Counted from the first letter of the stretch, positions 39,963 to 52,405 are shown. The stretch: DNA of 64,000 nucleotides from Archivesica marissinica (GCA_014843695.1 CM026391.1:33547445-33611444); one strand, 5' to 3'. The notes: generated by a model from the letters alone, not told the origin. Numbers and translations: made by a program.

Positions 39963-41696
39963 TGCACGATACAGATATGTATTGAGCACGGCATGCTGGA
40001 GAATGTTCTCTGCCACGATACAGATATGTATTGAGCACGGCATGCTGGAGAATGGTCTCTACCACGATACAGATATGTCACGCTGGAGAATGGTCTCTGC
40101 CACGATACAGATATAGCATGCTGGAGAATAGTCTCTGGCACGATACAGATATGGTATGCTGGAGAATGCTCTCTGACACGATACAGATATGTAATGAGCA
40201 CGGCATGCTGGAGAATGGTCTCTGACACGATACAGATATGGCATGCTGGAGAATGGTCTCTGCCACGATACAGATATGTATTGAGCACGACATGCTGGGG
40301 AATGGTCTCTGGCATGGTACAGATATGGCATGCTGGAGAATTGTCGCTGCCACGATACAGATATGTATTGAGCACGGCATGCTGGAGAATGGTCTCTGCC
40401 ACGATACAGATATGTATTGAGCACGGCATGCTCTGGAATGGTCTCTGGCACGATACAGATATGGCATGCTGGATAATGGTCTCTGCCACGATACAGATAT
40501 GTATTGAGCACGGCATGCTGGAGAATGGTCTCTGCCACGATACAGATATATATTGAGCAAGGCATGCTGGAGAATGGTCTCTGCCACGACACTGATATGT
40601 ATTGAGCAAGGCATGCTGGAGAATGGTCTCTGCCACGATACAGATATGTATTGAGCACGACATGCTGGAAAATGGTCTCTGACACGATACAGATATGTAT
40701 TGAGCACGGCATGCTGGAGAATGGTCTCTGCCATGATACAGATATGGCATGCTGGTGAATGGTCTCTGACACGATACAGATATGTATTGAACACCACATG
40801 CTGGAGAATGGACTCTGACACGATACAGCTCTGTATTGAGCACGGCATGCTGGAGAATGGTCTCTGCCACGATACAGATATGGCATGCTGGAGAATGGTC
40901 TCTGACACAATACAGCTATGTATTGAGCACGGCATGCTGGAGAATGGTTTCTGCCACGATACAGATATGGCATGCTGGAAAATGGTCTCTGACACGATAC
41001 AGATATGTATTGAGCACGGCATGCTGGAGAATGGTCTCTACTACGATACAGATATGGCATTCTGGAGAATGGTCTCTGCCACGATACAGATATGTATTGA
41101 GCACGGCATGCTGGAGAATGGTCTCTGACACGATACAGATATATATTGAGCCCGGCATGCTGTAGAATGGTCTCTGCCATGATACAGATATGTATTGAGC
41201 ACGGCATGCTGGAAAATGGTCTCTGACACGATACAGATATGTATTAGACACGGCATGCCGGGGAATGGTCTTTGCCATGATACAGATATGGTATGCTGGA
41301 TAATGGTCAATGCCACGATACAGTTATGGTATGCTGGAGAATGGTCTCTGCCACGATACAGATATGTATTGATCACGGCATGCTGGAGAATGGTCTCTGG
41401 CACGATACAGATATGTATTGAGCACGGTATGCTGGAGAATGGTCTCTGACACGATATAGATATGGCATGCTGGAGAATGGTCTCTGCCACGATACAGATA
41501 TGTATTGAGCACGACATGCTGGGGAATGGTCTCCGGCACGATACAGATATGGCATGCTGGAGAATGGTCTCTGCCACGATACAGATATGTATTGAGCACG
41601 GCATGCTGGAGAATGGTCTCTGCCACGATACAGATATGTATTGAGCACGGCATGCTGTGGAATGGTCTCTGGCACGATACAGATATGGCATGCTGG
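39963..41696. repeat. Satellite A, array 2 (A part of higher-order copy 2)
   Basis: 1734 bp of 49/38-bp units, resuming at CACGATACAG just after segment C1 and ending GGCATGCTGG against satellite B. The first ~180 bp carry the right-hand flank of the insertion site (GAATGTTCTCTGCC, CTCTACCACG, GAATAGTCTCTGG). The rest aligns to 36510-38050. It is almost identical to 43413-45146; one difference is the CACGACACTGATATG unit near 40590. Confidence 0.95.
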
Positions 41697-42851
41697 TTAT
41701 GGTGGTACACTGCAATATATGGGTATGTAATGGTGGTACACTGTAATATATGGTATGTAATGGTGGTACACTGCAATATATGGGTATGTAATGGTGGTAC
41801 TCTGTAATATACGGTATGTAATGGTGGTACACTGTAATATATGGTATGTAATGGTGGTACACTGCAATATATGGGTATGTAATGGTGGTACACTGTAAAA
41901 TATGGGTATGTAATGGTGGTACACTGTAATAAATGGTATGTAATGGTGGTACACTGCAATATATTGATATGTAATGGTGGTACACTGTAATATATGGTAT
42001 GTAATGGTGGTACACTGCAATATATGGGTATGTAATGGTGGTACACCGTAATATATGGTATGTAATGGTGGTACACTGCAATATATGGGTATGTAATGGT
42101 GGTACACTGTAATATATGGGTATGTAATGGTGGTACACTGTAATATATGGTATGTAATGGTGGTACACTGCAATATATGGGTATGTAATGGTGGTACACT
42201 GTAATATATGGTATGTAATGGTGGTACACTGCAATATATGGGTATGTAATGGTGGTACACTGTAATATATGGTATGTAATGGTGGTACACTGTAATATAT
42301 GGGTATGTAATGGTGGTACACTGTAATATATGGTATGTAATGGTGGTACACTGTAATATATGGGTATGTAATGGTGGTACACTGTAATATATGGGTATGT
42401 AATGGTGGTACACTGCAATATATGGGTATGTAATGGTGGTACACTGTAATATATGGTATGTAATGGTGGTACACTGTAATATATGGGTATGTAATGGTGG
42501 TACACTGTAATATATGGGTATGTAATGGTGGTACACTGTAATATATGGGTATGTAATGGTGGTACACTGTAATATATGGTATGTAATGGTGGTACACTGT
42601 AATATATGGGTATGTAATGGTGGTACACTGTAATATATGGTATGTAATGGTGGTACACTGTAACATATGGTATGTAATGGTGGTACACTGTAATATATGG
42701 GTATGTAATGGTGGTACACTGTAATATATGGGTATGTAATGGTGGTATACTGTAATATATGGGTATGTAATGGTGGTACACTGCAATATATGGTATGTAA
42801 TGGTGGTACACTGTAATATATGGTATGTAATGTTGGTACACTGTAATATTT
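41697..42851. repeat. Satellite B, block 2
   Basis: 1155 bp, about 38 units of 30/31 bp. It opens TTATGGTGG where block 1 opens TAATGGTGG. It shares derived variants with block 3 in its left half (GGTACTCTGTAATATACGG near 41797, TGTAAAATATGGG near 41894, GGTACACCGTAAT near 42044). It lacks the GGTGGTGCACTG and GGTTGTACACTG units seen in blocks 1 and 3. The frames open on the minus strand are not taken as genes. Confidence 0.95.
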
Positions 42852-43233
42852 AGAGGTTATTAAACCGCGGAGGTGGGCCATTTGTGGATATTGGCCCAAG
42901 GGCCGTTAGGCCCGAGGGCCAATATCGGATAGGTGCGCCAATATCCACAAATGGCCCACCGCAGCCGTTTAATAACTTCTTTATTGCATACCTTAACATC
43001 AGCATGTTTAATTCTTCAGGTGGTATTTCAGATAAATCGCGATGTTCACCAACAGATGTCAACCAGTCATACGCCCTATTCAGTCCAGTTTGAGCCTTTG
43101 TGTGTCCGTTTTTCATTTTCTCTACATAGCCGTATGTTTCTTCTGCTGTTATTTGCTTATTTCGCTCAGCCATTTTACCGTCAAGAGACAACAATCTGTC
43201 AGACAACGACTTTAGTGTTGCTTCGGCGGCCAT
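42850..43233 (-). pseudogene. Frameshifted copy 2 of the recombinase-like ORF
   Basis: It matches copies 1 and 3 from the ATG at 43233 through EELNMLM (residue 79). A 7-bp deletion then shifts the frame, and translation continues through the hairpin in another frame to a stop at the B/C edge, giving 127 residues ending PRFNNL. The native continuation (GAVKVCNKEVIKRL) is lost. Residue 19 is Gly and residue 68 is Ser. Because the frame stays open through the hairpin, the product length is almost unchanged by chance. Not expected to be functional. Confidence 0.6.
42856..42976. repeat. 40-bp inverted repeat at the B/C boundary, copy 2
   Basis: Arms 42856-42895 and 42937-42976 with a 41-bp loop, with the same sequence and the same three arm mismatches as copy 1. 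Retention in all three copies shows the hairpin predates amplification of the higher-order repeat. Confidence 0.88.
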
Positions 43234-43304
43234 GTTTACACAATGTAGTTACTATGTTGTTGCTACCTGTGACACGTGCTCGTGATTCGTTCTCGGCGCG
43301 TGCC

Positions 43305-43328
43305 GGGCCAATATCGAATATCCGGCAG
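43305..43328. other. Collapsed remnant of the paired CCAAT palindromes in C2
   Basis: Only GGGCCAATATCGAATAT followed by CCGGCAG remains. Compared with C3, 36 bp are missing, from inside the right arm of the first palindrome to inside the right arm of the second. Deletion between nearby inverted and direct copies is typical of replication slippage at hairpins. Confidence 0.75.
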
Positions 43329-43412
43329 AGCCGAAAATCGAAATATATTGCCCGCGTCGACCAGATATTTTGCTTTTCTACCATTAAATTTGTTACTATT
43401 TATAGTAACGTA

Positions 43413-45146
43413 TGCACGATACAGATATGTATTGAGCACGGCATGCTGGAGAATGTTCTCTGCCACGATACAGATATGTATTGAGCACGGCATGCTGGAG
43501 AATGGTCTCTACCACGATACAGATATGTCACGCTGGAGAATGGTCTCTGCCACGATACAGATATAGCATGCTGGAGAATAGTCTCTGGCACGATACAGAT
43601 ATGGTATGCTGGAGAATGCTCTCTGACACGATACAGATATGTAATGAGCACGGCATGCTGGAGAATGGTCTCTGACACGATACAGATATGGCATGCTGGA
43701 GAATGGTCTCTGCCACGATACAGATATGTATTGAGCACGACATGCTGGGGAATGGTCTCTGGCATGGTACAGATATGGCATGCTGGAGAATTGTCGCTGC
43801 CACGATACAGATATGTATTGAGCACGGCATGCTGGAGAATGGTCTCTGCCACGATACAGATATGTATTGAGCACGGCATGCTCTGGAATGGTCTCTGGCA
43901 CGATACAGATATGGCATGCTGGATAATGGTCTCTGCCACGATACAGATATGTATTGAGCACGGCATGCTGGAGAATGGTCTCTGCCACGATACAGATATA
44001 TATTGAGCAAGGCATGCTGGAGAATGGTCTCTGCCACGATACAGATATGTATTGAGCAAGGCATGCTGGAGAATGGTCTCTGCCACGATACAGATATGTA
44101 TTGAGCACGACATGCTGGAAAATGGTCTCTGACACGATACAGATATGTATTGAGCACGGCATGCTGGAGAATGGTCTCTGCCATGATACAGATATGGCAT
44201 GCTGGTGAATGGTCTCTGACACGATACAGATATGTATTGAACACCACATGCTGGAGAATGGACTCTGACACGATACAGCTCTGTATTGAGCACGGCATGC
44301 TGGAGAATGGTCTCTGCCACGATACAGATATGGCATGCTGGAGAATGGTCTCTGACACAATACAGCTATGTATTGAGCACGGCATGCTGGAGAATGGTTT
44401 CTGCCACGATACAGATATGGCATGCTGGAAAATGGTCTCTGACACGATACAGATATGTATTGAGCACGGCATGCTGGAGAATGGTCTCTACTACGATACA
44501 GATATGGCATTCTGGAGAATGGTCTCTGCCACGATACAGATATGTATTGAGCACGGCATGCTGGAGAATGGTCTCTGACACGATACAGATATATATTGAG
44601 CCCGGCATGCTGTAGAATGGTCTCTGCCATGATACAGATATGTATTGAGCACGGCATGCTGGAAAATGGTCTCTGACACGATACAGATATGTATTAGACA
44701 CGGCATGCCGGGGAATGGTCTTTGCCATGATACAGATATGGTATGCTGGATAATGGTCAATGCCACGATACAGTTATGGTATGCTGGAGAATGGTCTCTG
44801 CCACGATACAGATATGTATTGATCACGGCATGCTGGAGAATGGTCTCTGGCACGATACAGATATGTATTGAGCACGGTATGCTGGAGAATGGTCTCTGAC
44901 ACGATATAGATATGGCATGCTGGAGAATGGTCTCTGCCACGATACAGATATGTATTGAGCACGACATGCTGGGGAATGGTCTCCGGCACGATACAGATAT
45001 GGCATGCTGGAGAATGGTCTCTGCCACGATACAGATATGTATTGAGCACGGCATGCTGGAGAATGGTCTCTGCCACGATACAGATATGTATTGAGCACGG
45101 CATGCTGTGGAATGGTCTCTGGCACGATACAGATATGGCATGCTGG
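43413..45146. repeat. Satellite A, array 3 (A part of higher-order copy 3)
   Basis: 1734 bp, aligned to array 2 at an offset of 3450 bp with no indels that I can see and very few substitutions. It begins at CACGATACAG after C2 and ends GGCATGCTGG before satellite B block 3. Confidence 0.95.
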
Positions 45147-46300
45147 TTATGGTGGTACACTGCAATATATGGGTATGTAATGGTGGTACACTGTAATATA
45201 TGGTATGTAATGGTGGTACACTGCAATATATGGGTATGTAATGGTGGTACTCTGTAATATACGGTATGTAATGGTGGTACACTGTAATATATGGTATGTA
45301 ATGGTGGTACACTGCAATATATGGGTATGTAATGGTGGTACACTGTAAAATATGGGTATGTAATGGTGGTACACTGTAATAAATGGTATGTAATGGTGGT
45401 ACACTGCAATATATTGATATGTAATGGTGGTACACTGTAATATATGGTATGTAATGGTGGTACACTGCAATATATGGGTATGTAATGGTGGTACACCGTA
45501 ATATATGGTATGTAATGGTGGTACACTGCAATATATGGGTATGTAATGGTGGTACACTGTAATATATGGGTATGTAATGGTGGTACACTGTAATATATGG
45601 TATGTAATGGTGGTACACTGCAATATATGGGTATGTAATGGTGGTACACTGTAATATATGGTATGTAATGGTGGTACACTGCAATATATGGGTATGTAAT
45701 GGTGATACACTGTAATATATGGTATGTAATGGTGGTGCACTGTAATGTATGGGTATGTAATGGTGGTACACTGTAATATATGGTATGTAATGGTGGTACA
45801 CTGTAATATATGGGTATGTAATGGTGGTACACTGCAATATATGGGTATGTAATGGTGGTACACTGCAATATATGGGTATGTAATGGTTGTACACTGTAAT
45901 ATATGGTATGTAATGGTGGTACACTGTAATATATGGGTATGTAATGGTGGTATACTGTAATATATGGGTATATAATGGTGGTACACTGTAATATATGGGT
46001 ATGTAATGGTGGTACACTGTAATATATGGTATGTAATGGTGGTACACTGTAATATATGGGTATGTAATGGTGGTACACTGTAATATATGGTATGTAATGG
46101 TGGTACACTGTAACATATGGTATGTAATGGTGGTACACTGTAATATATGGGTATGTAATGGTGGTACACTGTAATATATGGGTATGTAATGGTGGTATAC
46201 TGTAATATATGGGTATGTAATGGTGGTACACTGCAATATATGGTATGTAATGGTGGTACACTGAATATATGGTATGTAATGTTGGTACACTGTAATATTT
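45147..46300. repeat. Satellite B, block 3
   Basis: 1154 bp of 30/31-bp units. The left part (to about 45.5 kb) shares block 2 variants. From about 45.7 kb it carries the GGTGATACACTG, GGTGGTGCACTG and GGTTGTACACTG units found in block 1 and absent from block 2. One private unit reads GGGTATATAATGG near 45970, and one base is missing near 46263 (CACTGAATATATGG). It therefore looks like a mosaic of the two other blocks. Confidence 0.93.
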
Positions 46301-46304
46301 AGAG

Positions 46305-46425
46305 GTTATTAAACCGCGGAGGTGGGCCATTTGTGGATATTGGCCCAAGGGCCGATAGGCCCGAGGGCTAATATCGGATAGGTGCGCCAATATCCACAAA
46401 TGGCCCACCGCAGCCGTTTAATAAC
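46305..46425. repeat. 40-bp inverted repeat at the B/C boundary, copy 3
   Basis: Arms 46305-46344 and 46386-46425 around a 41-bp loop. The arms match copies 1 and 2; the loop has two substitutions relative to copy 1. Confidence 0.88.
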
Positions 46426-46689
46426 TTCTTTATTGCATACCTTAACGGCCCCCATCAGCATGTTTAATTCTTCAGGTGGTATTTCATATAAATCGCGATG
46501 TTCACCAACAGATGTCAACCAGTCATACGCCCTATTCAGTCCAGTTTGAGCCTTTGTGTGTCCGTTTTTCATTTTCTCTACATAGCCATATGTTTCTTCT
46601 GCTGTTATTTGCTTATTTCGCTCAGCCATTTTACCGTCAAGAGACAACAATCTGTCAGACAACGACTTTAGTGTTGCTTCGGCGGCCAT
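46309..46689 (-). CDS. Truncated Crypton/DUF3504-like recombinase N-terminal ORF, copy 3
   Basis: A 126-residue ORF from the ATG at 46689 (strong Kozak context) to a TAA inside the hairpin. It matches copy 1 except Gly19 for Arg and Ile112 for Asn in the hairpin-encoded tail. Gly19 is shared with copy 2 and is probably ancestral. The recognisable part is residues 39-79 (KNGHTK, YDWL, EIPPEEL), resembling a recombinase core-binding domain; no catalytic domain follows. Expression would need the upstream CCAAT/TATA-like sequences to work inside satellite DNA, which is unproven. Confidence 0.5.
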   Translation of the reverse strand: MAAEATLKSLSDRLLSLDGKMAERNKQITAEETYGYVEKMKNGHTKAQTGLNRAYDWLTSVGEHRDLYEIPPEELNMLMGAVKVCNKEVIKRLRWAICGYWRTYPILALGPIGPWANIHKWPTSAV

Positions 46690-46760
46690 GTTTACACAAT
46701 GTAGTTACTATGTTGTTGCTAACTGTGGCACGTGCTCGTGATTCGTTCTCGTCGCGTGCC

Positions 46761-46815
46761 GGGCCAATATCGAATATTGGCCCGGCACGCGCGGGCCAAT
46801 ATCGGATATTGGCCC
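46761..46815. promoter_or_regulatory. Pair of 23-bp CCAAT-containing palindromes upstream of the C3 ORF
   Basis: 46761-46783 (arms GGGCCAATATC and AATATTGGCCC, one mismatch) and 46793-46815 (perfect arms around G). The arrangement and distance from the ATG match copy 1. Function is not established. Confidence 0.5.
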
Positions 46816-46904
46816 GGCAGAGCCGAAAATCGAAATATATTGCCCGCGTCGACCAGATATTTTGCTTTTCTACCATTAAATTTGTTACTATTTATAGTAA
46901 CGTA

Positions 46905-48400
46905 TGCACGATACAGATATGTATTGAGCACGGCATGCTGGAGAATGTTCTCTGCCACGATACAGATATGTATTGAGCACGGCATGCTGGAGAATGGTCT
47001 CTACCACGATACAGATATGTCACGCTGGAGAATGGTCTCTGCCACGATACAGATATAGCATGCTGGAGAATAGTCTCTGGCACGATACAGATATGGTATG
47101 CTGGAGAATGCTCTCTGACACGATACAGATATGTAATGAGCACGGCATGCTGGAGAATGGTCTCTGACACGATACAGATATGGCATGCTGGAGAATGGTC
47201 TCTGCCACGATACAGATATGTATTGAGCACGACATGCTGGGGAATGTTCTCTGGCATGGTACAGATATGGCATGCTGGAGAATTGTCGCTGCCACGATAC
47301 AGATATGTATTGAGCACGGCATGCTGGAGAATGGTCTCTGCCACGATACAGATATGTATTGAGCACGGCATGCTCTGGAATGGTCTCTGGCACGATACAG
47401 ATATGGCATGCTGGATAATGGTCTCTGCCACGATACAGATATGTATTGAGCACGGCATGCTGGAGAATGGTCTCTGCCACGATACAGATATATATTGAGC
47501 AAGGCATGCTGGAGAATGGTCTCTGCCACGATACAGATATGTATTGAGCAAGGCATGCTGGAGAATGGACTCTGCCACGATACAGATATGTATTGAGCAC
47601 GACATGCTGGAAAATGGTCTCTGACACGATACAGATATGTAATGAGCACGGCATGCTGGAGAATGGTCTCTGCCATGATACAGATATGGCATGCTGGTGA
47701 ATGGTCTCTGACACGATACAGATATGTATTGAACACCACATGCTGGAGAATGGACTCTGACACGATACAGCTCTGTATTGAGCACGGCATGCTGGAGAAT
47801 GGTCTCTGCCACGATACAGATATGGCATGCTGGAGAATGGTCTCTGACACAATACAGCTATGTATTGAGCACGGCATGCTGGAGAATGGTTTCTGCCACG
47901 ATACAGATATGGCATGCTGGAAAATGGTCTCTGACACGATACAGATATGTATTGAGCACGGCATGCTGGAGAATGGTCTCTACTACGATACAGATATGGC
48001 ATTCTGGAGAATGGTCTCTGCCACGATACAGATATGTATTGAGCACGGCATGCTGGAGAATGGTCTCTGACACGATACAGATATATATTGAGCCCGGCAT
48101 GCTGTAGAATGGTCTCTGCCATGATACAGATATGTATTGAGCACGGCATGCTGGAAAATGGTCTCTGACACGATACAGATATGTATTAGACACGGCATGC
48201 CGGGGAATGGTCTTTGCCATGATACAGATATGGTATGCTGGATAATGGTCAATGCCACGATACAGTTATGGTATGCTGGAGAATGGTCTCTGCTACGATA
48301 CAGATATGTATTGATCACGGCATGCTGGAGAATGGTCTCTGGCACGATACAGATATGTATTGAGCACGGTATGCTGGAGAATGGTCTCTGACACGATACA
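46905..48400. repeat. Truncated fourth copy of the A+B+C higher-order repeat
   Basis: Aligns to 43413-44908 at an offset of 3492 bp with the same marker units (CACGATACAGCTCTG, TATTAGACACGG, ATACAGTTATGG). Similarity stops near 48400, about 240 bp before satellite B would begin, and ordinary satellite A follows. This marks the right edge of the amplified tract. Confidence 0.88.
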
Positions 48401-49499
48401 GATATGGTATGCTGGAGAATGGTCTCTGACACGATACAGATATGTATTGAGCACGATATGCTGGAGAATGGTCTCTGACACGATACAGATATGTAATGAG
48501 CACGGCATGCTGGAGAATGGTCTCTGACACGATACAGATATGGCATGCTGGAGAATGGTCTCTGACACGATACAGATATGTATTGAGCACGACATGCTGG
48601 GGAATGGTCTCTGGCACGATATAGATATGGCATGCTGGAGAATGTTCTCTGCCACGATACAGATATGGATTGAGCACGGCATGCTGTGGAATGGTCTCTG
48701 GCACGATACAGATATGGCATGCTGGAGAATGGTCTCTACCACGATACAGATATGTATTGAACACGGCATGCTGGAGAATGGTCTCTGCTACGATACAGAT
48801 ATGGCATGCTGGAGAATGGTCTCTGCCATGATACAGATATGTATTGAGCACGGCATGCTGGAAAATGGTCTCTGACACGATACAGATATGTATTGAGCAC
48901 GGCATGCCGGGGAATGGTCTCTGCTACGATACAGATATGGTTTGCTGGAGAATGGTCAATGCCACGATACAGATATGGTATGCTGGAGAATGGTCTCTGA
49001 CACGATACAGATATGTAATGAGCACGGCATGCTGGAGAATGGTCTCTGACACGATACAGATATGGCATGCTGGAGAATGGTCTCTGCCACGATACAGATA
49101 TGTATTGAGCACGACATGCTGGGGAATGGTCTCTGGCATGATACAGATATGGCATGCTGGAGAATTGTCGCTGCCACGATACAGATATGTATTGAGCACG
49201 GCATGCTGGAGAATGGTCTCTGCCACGATACAGATATGTATTGAGCACGGCATACTGTGGAATGGTCTCTGCCACGATACAGATATATATTGAGCAAGGC
49301 ATGCTGGAGAATGGTCTCTGCCACGATACAGATATGTATTGAGCAAGGCATGCTGGAGAATGGTCTCTGACACGATACAGATATGTATTGAGCACGGCAT
49401 GATGGAGAATGGTCTCTGCCATGATACAGATATGGCATGCTGGTGAATGGTCTCTGACACGATACAGATATGTATTGAACACCACATGCTGGAGAATGG

Positions 49500-52405
49500 T
49501 CTCTGACACGATACAGCTATGTATTGAGCACGGCATGCTGGAGAATGGTCTCTGCCACGATACAGATATGGCATGCTGGAGAATGGTCTCTGACACAATA
49601 CAGATATGTATTGAGCACGGCACGCTGGAGAATGGTTTCTGCCACGATACAGATATGGCATGCTGGAGAATGGTCTCTGACACGATACAGATATGTATTG
49701 AGCACGGCATGCTGGAGAATGGTCTCTACCACGATACAGATATGGCATTCTGGAGAATGGTCTCTGCCACGATACAGATATGTATTGAGCACGGCATGCT
49801 GGAGAATGGTATCTGACACGATACAGATATGTATTAGACACGGCATGCCGGGGAATGGTCTTTGCCATGATACAGATATGGTATGCTGGATAATGGTCAA
49901 TGCCACGATACAGTTATGGTATGCTGGAGAATGGTCTCTGCCACGATACAAATATGTATTGATCACGGCATGCTGGAGAATGGTCTCTGGCACGATACAG
50001 ATATGTATTGAGCACGGTATGCTGGAGAATGGTCTCTGACACGATATAGATATGGCATCCTGGAGAATGGTCTCTGCCACGATACAGATATGTATTGAGC
50101 ACGACATGCTGGGGAATGGTCTCTGGCACGATACAGATATGGCATGCTGGAGAATGGTCTCTGCCACGATACAGATATGTATTGAGCACGGCATGCTGGA
50201 GAATGGTCTCTGCCACGATACAGATATGTATTGAGCACGGCATGCTGTGGAATGGTCTCTGGCACGAAACAGATATGGCATGCTGGAGAATGGTCTCTGC
50301 CACGATACAGATATGTATTGAGCACGGCATGCTGGAGAATGTTCTCTGCCACGATACAGATATGTATTGAGCACGGCATGCTGGAGAATGGTCTCTACCA
50401 CGATACAGATATGGCACTCTGGTGAATGGTCTCTGCCACGATACAGATATAGCATGCTGGAGAATAGTCTCTGGCACGATACAGATATGGCATGCTGTAG
50501 AATGGTCTCTGCCACGATACAGATATGTATTGAGCACGGCATGCTGGAGAATGGTCTCTGACACGATACAGATATGACATGCTGGAGAATGGTCTCTGAC
50601 ACGATACAGATATGAATTGAGCACGACATGCTGGGGAATGGTCTCTGGCACGATATATATATGGCATGCTGGAGAATGTTCTCTTTGCCACGATACAGAT
50701 ATGTATTGAGCACGGCATGCTGGAGAATGGTCTCTGCCACGATACAGATATGTATTGAGCACGGCATGCTGTGGAATGGTCTCTGGCACGATACAGATAT
50801 GGCATGCTGGAGAATGGTCTCTGCCACGATACAGATATGTATTAAGCACGGCATGCTGGAGAATGGACTCTGCCATGATACAGATATGTATTGAGCACGG
50901 CATGCCGGGGAATGGTCTCTGCTACGATAAAGATATGGTATGCTGGAGAATGGTCAATGCCACGATACAGATATGGTATGCTGGAGAATGGTCTCTGACA
51001 CGATACAGATATGTAATGAGCACGGCATGCTGGAGAATGGTCTCTGACACGATACAGATATGGCATGCTGGAGAATGGTCTCTGCCACGATACAGATATG
51101 TCTTGAGCACGACATGCTGGGGAATGGTCTCTGGCATGATACAGATATGGCATGCTGGAGAATTGTCGCTGCCACGATACAGATATGTATTGAGCACGGC
51201 ATGCTGGAGAATGGTCTCTGCCACGATACAGATATGTATTGAGCACGGCATGCTGTGGAATGGTCTCTGGCACGATACAGATATGGCATGCTGGATAATG
51301 GTCTCTGCCACGATACAGATATGTATTGAGCACGGCATGCTGGAGAATGGTCTCTGCCACGATACAGATATATATTGAGCACGGCATGCTGGAGAATGAT
51401 CTCTGCCATGATACAGATATGTATTGAACACGGCATGCTGGAGAATGGTCTCTGCCACGATACAGATATGTATTGAGCACGGCATGCTGGAGAATGATCT
51501 CTGCCACGATACAGATATGTATTGAGCACGACATGCTGGAGAATGGTCTCTGACACGATACAGATATGTATTGAGCACGATATGCTGGAGAATGGTCTCT
51601 GCCATGATACAGATATGGCATGCTGGAGAATGGTCTCTGACACGATACAGATATGTATTGAGCACGGCATGCTGGAGAATCGTCTCTGCTACGATACAGG
51701 TATGGCATGCTGGAGAATGGTCTCTGACACGATACAGATATGTAATGAGCACGGCATGCTGGAGAATGGTCTCTGTCACGATACAGATATGGCATTCTGG
51801 AGAATGGTCTCTGCCACGATACAGATATGTATTGAGCACGGCATGCTGGAGAATGGTCTCTGACACGATACAGATATATATTGAGCCCGGCATGCTGGAG
51901 AACAGTCTCTGCCATGATAAAGATATGTATTGAGCAGGGCATGCTGGAGAATGGTCTCTGCCACGATACAGATATATATTGACCACGGCATGCTGGAGAA
52001 TGGTATCTGCTATGATACAGATATGTATTGAACACGGCATGCTGGAGAATGGTCTCTGCCACGATACAGATATGTATTGAGCACGACATGCTGGAGAATG
52101 GTCTCTGACACGATATAGATATGTATAGAGCACGGCATGCTGCAGAATGGTCGCTGACACGATACAGATATGTATTGAGCACGGCATGCTGGAGAATGGT
52201 CTCTGCCACGATACAGATATGGCATGCTGGAGAATGGTCTCTGCCACGATACAGATATGTATTGAGCACGGCATGCTGGAGAATGGTCTCTGCCACGATA
52301 CAGATATATATTGACCACGGCATGCTGGAGAATGGTCTCTGCCATGATACAGATATGTATTGAACACGGCATGCTGGAGAATGGTCTCTGCCACGATACA
52401 GATAT
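49500..52405. repeat. Left copy of a ~2.9-kb segmental duplication in satellite A
   Basis: Matches 55154-58156. The offset is 5654 bp up to about 49.8 kb and 5752 bp after it; the 98-bp change is two extra 49-bp units in the right copy. Shared rare features include GTTCTCTTTGCC (about 50678/56430), TATGTCTTGAGCACG (about 51099/56851), a GAGAACAGTCTCTGCC unit (51898/57650) and CTGCAGAATGGTCGC (52140/57891). Confidence 0.88.
50228..50395. repeat. Uninterrupted ('empty') counterpart of the B+C insertion site, copy 2
   Basis: GCATGCTGTGGAATGG, then a short unit, then GAATGTTCTCTGCC and GTCTCTACCACG, the same order that flanks B+C elsewhere. The 14 bases present here and missing in occupied copies are at 50287-50300. 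Confidence 0.8.

Larger units (their letters stand above)
42852..43412 (-). mobile_element. Segment C2: Crypton-like fragment with two deletions
   Basis: 561 bp, the same layout as C1 and C3 but 43 bp shorter. A 7-bp deletion of GGCCCCC follows CTTAAC near 42996 and shifts the ORF frame. A 36-bp deletion removes one palindrome and half of the other near 43320. Point differences include CAGATAAATCG (Ser for Tyr at residue 68) and GCTACCTGTGACACG upstream of the ORF. Confidence 0.5.
46301..46904 (-). mobile_element. Segment C3: Crypton-like fragment, intact-length copy
   Basis: 604 bp, the same length as C1 and without the C2 deletions. It differs from C1 at a handful of sites: GCCGATAGGCCC for GCCGTTAGGCCC and GGGCTAATATC for GGGCCAATATC in the hairpin loop, ACCGTC for ACGGTC in the ORF, and GTGCCGGGCC for GTGTCGGGCC upstream. 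Upstream palindromes, TATA-like palindrome and hairpin are all present. Confidence 0.5.

Noticed and set aside
39534..40034. A 166-codon plus-strand ORF across segment C (and counterparts at 42933-43484 and 46476-46976)
   Set aside because: It is antisense to the better-supported minus-strand ORF, runs into satellite A, and shows no recognisable domain. The minus-strand ORF has the Kozak start and family-like motifs.
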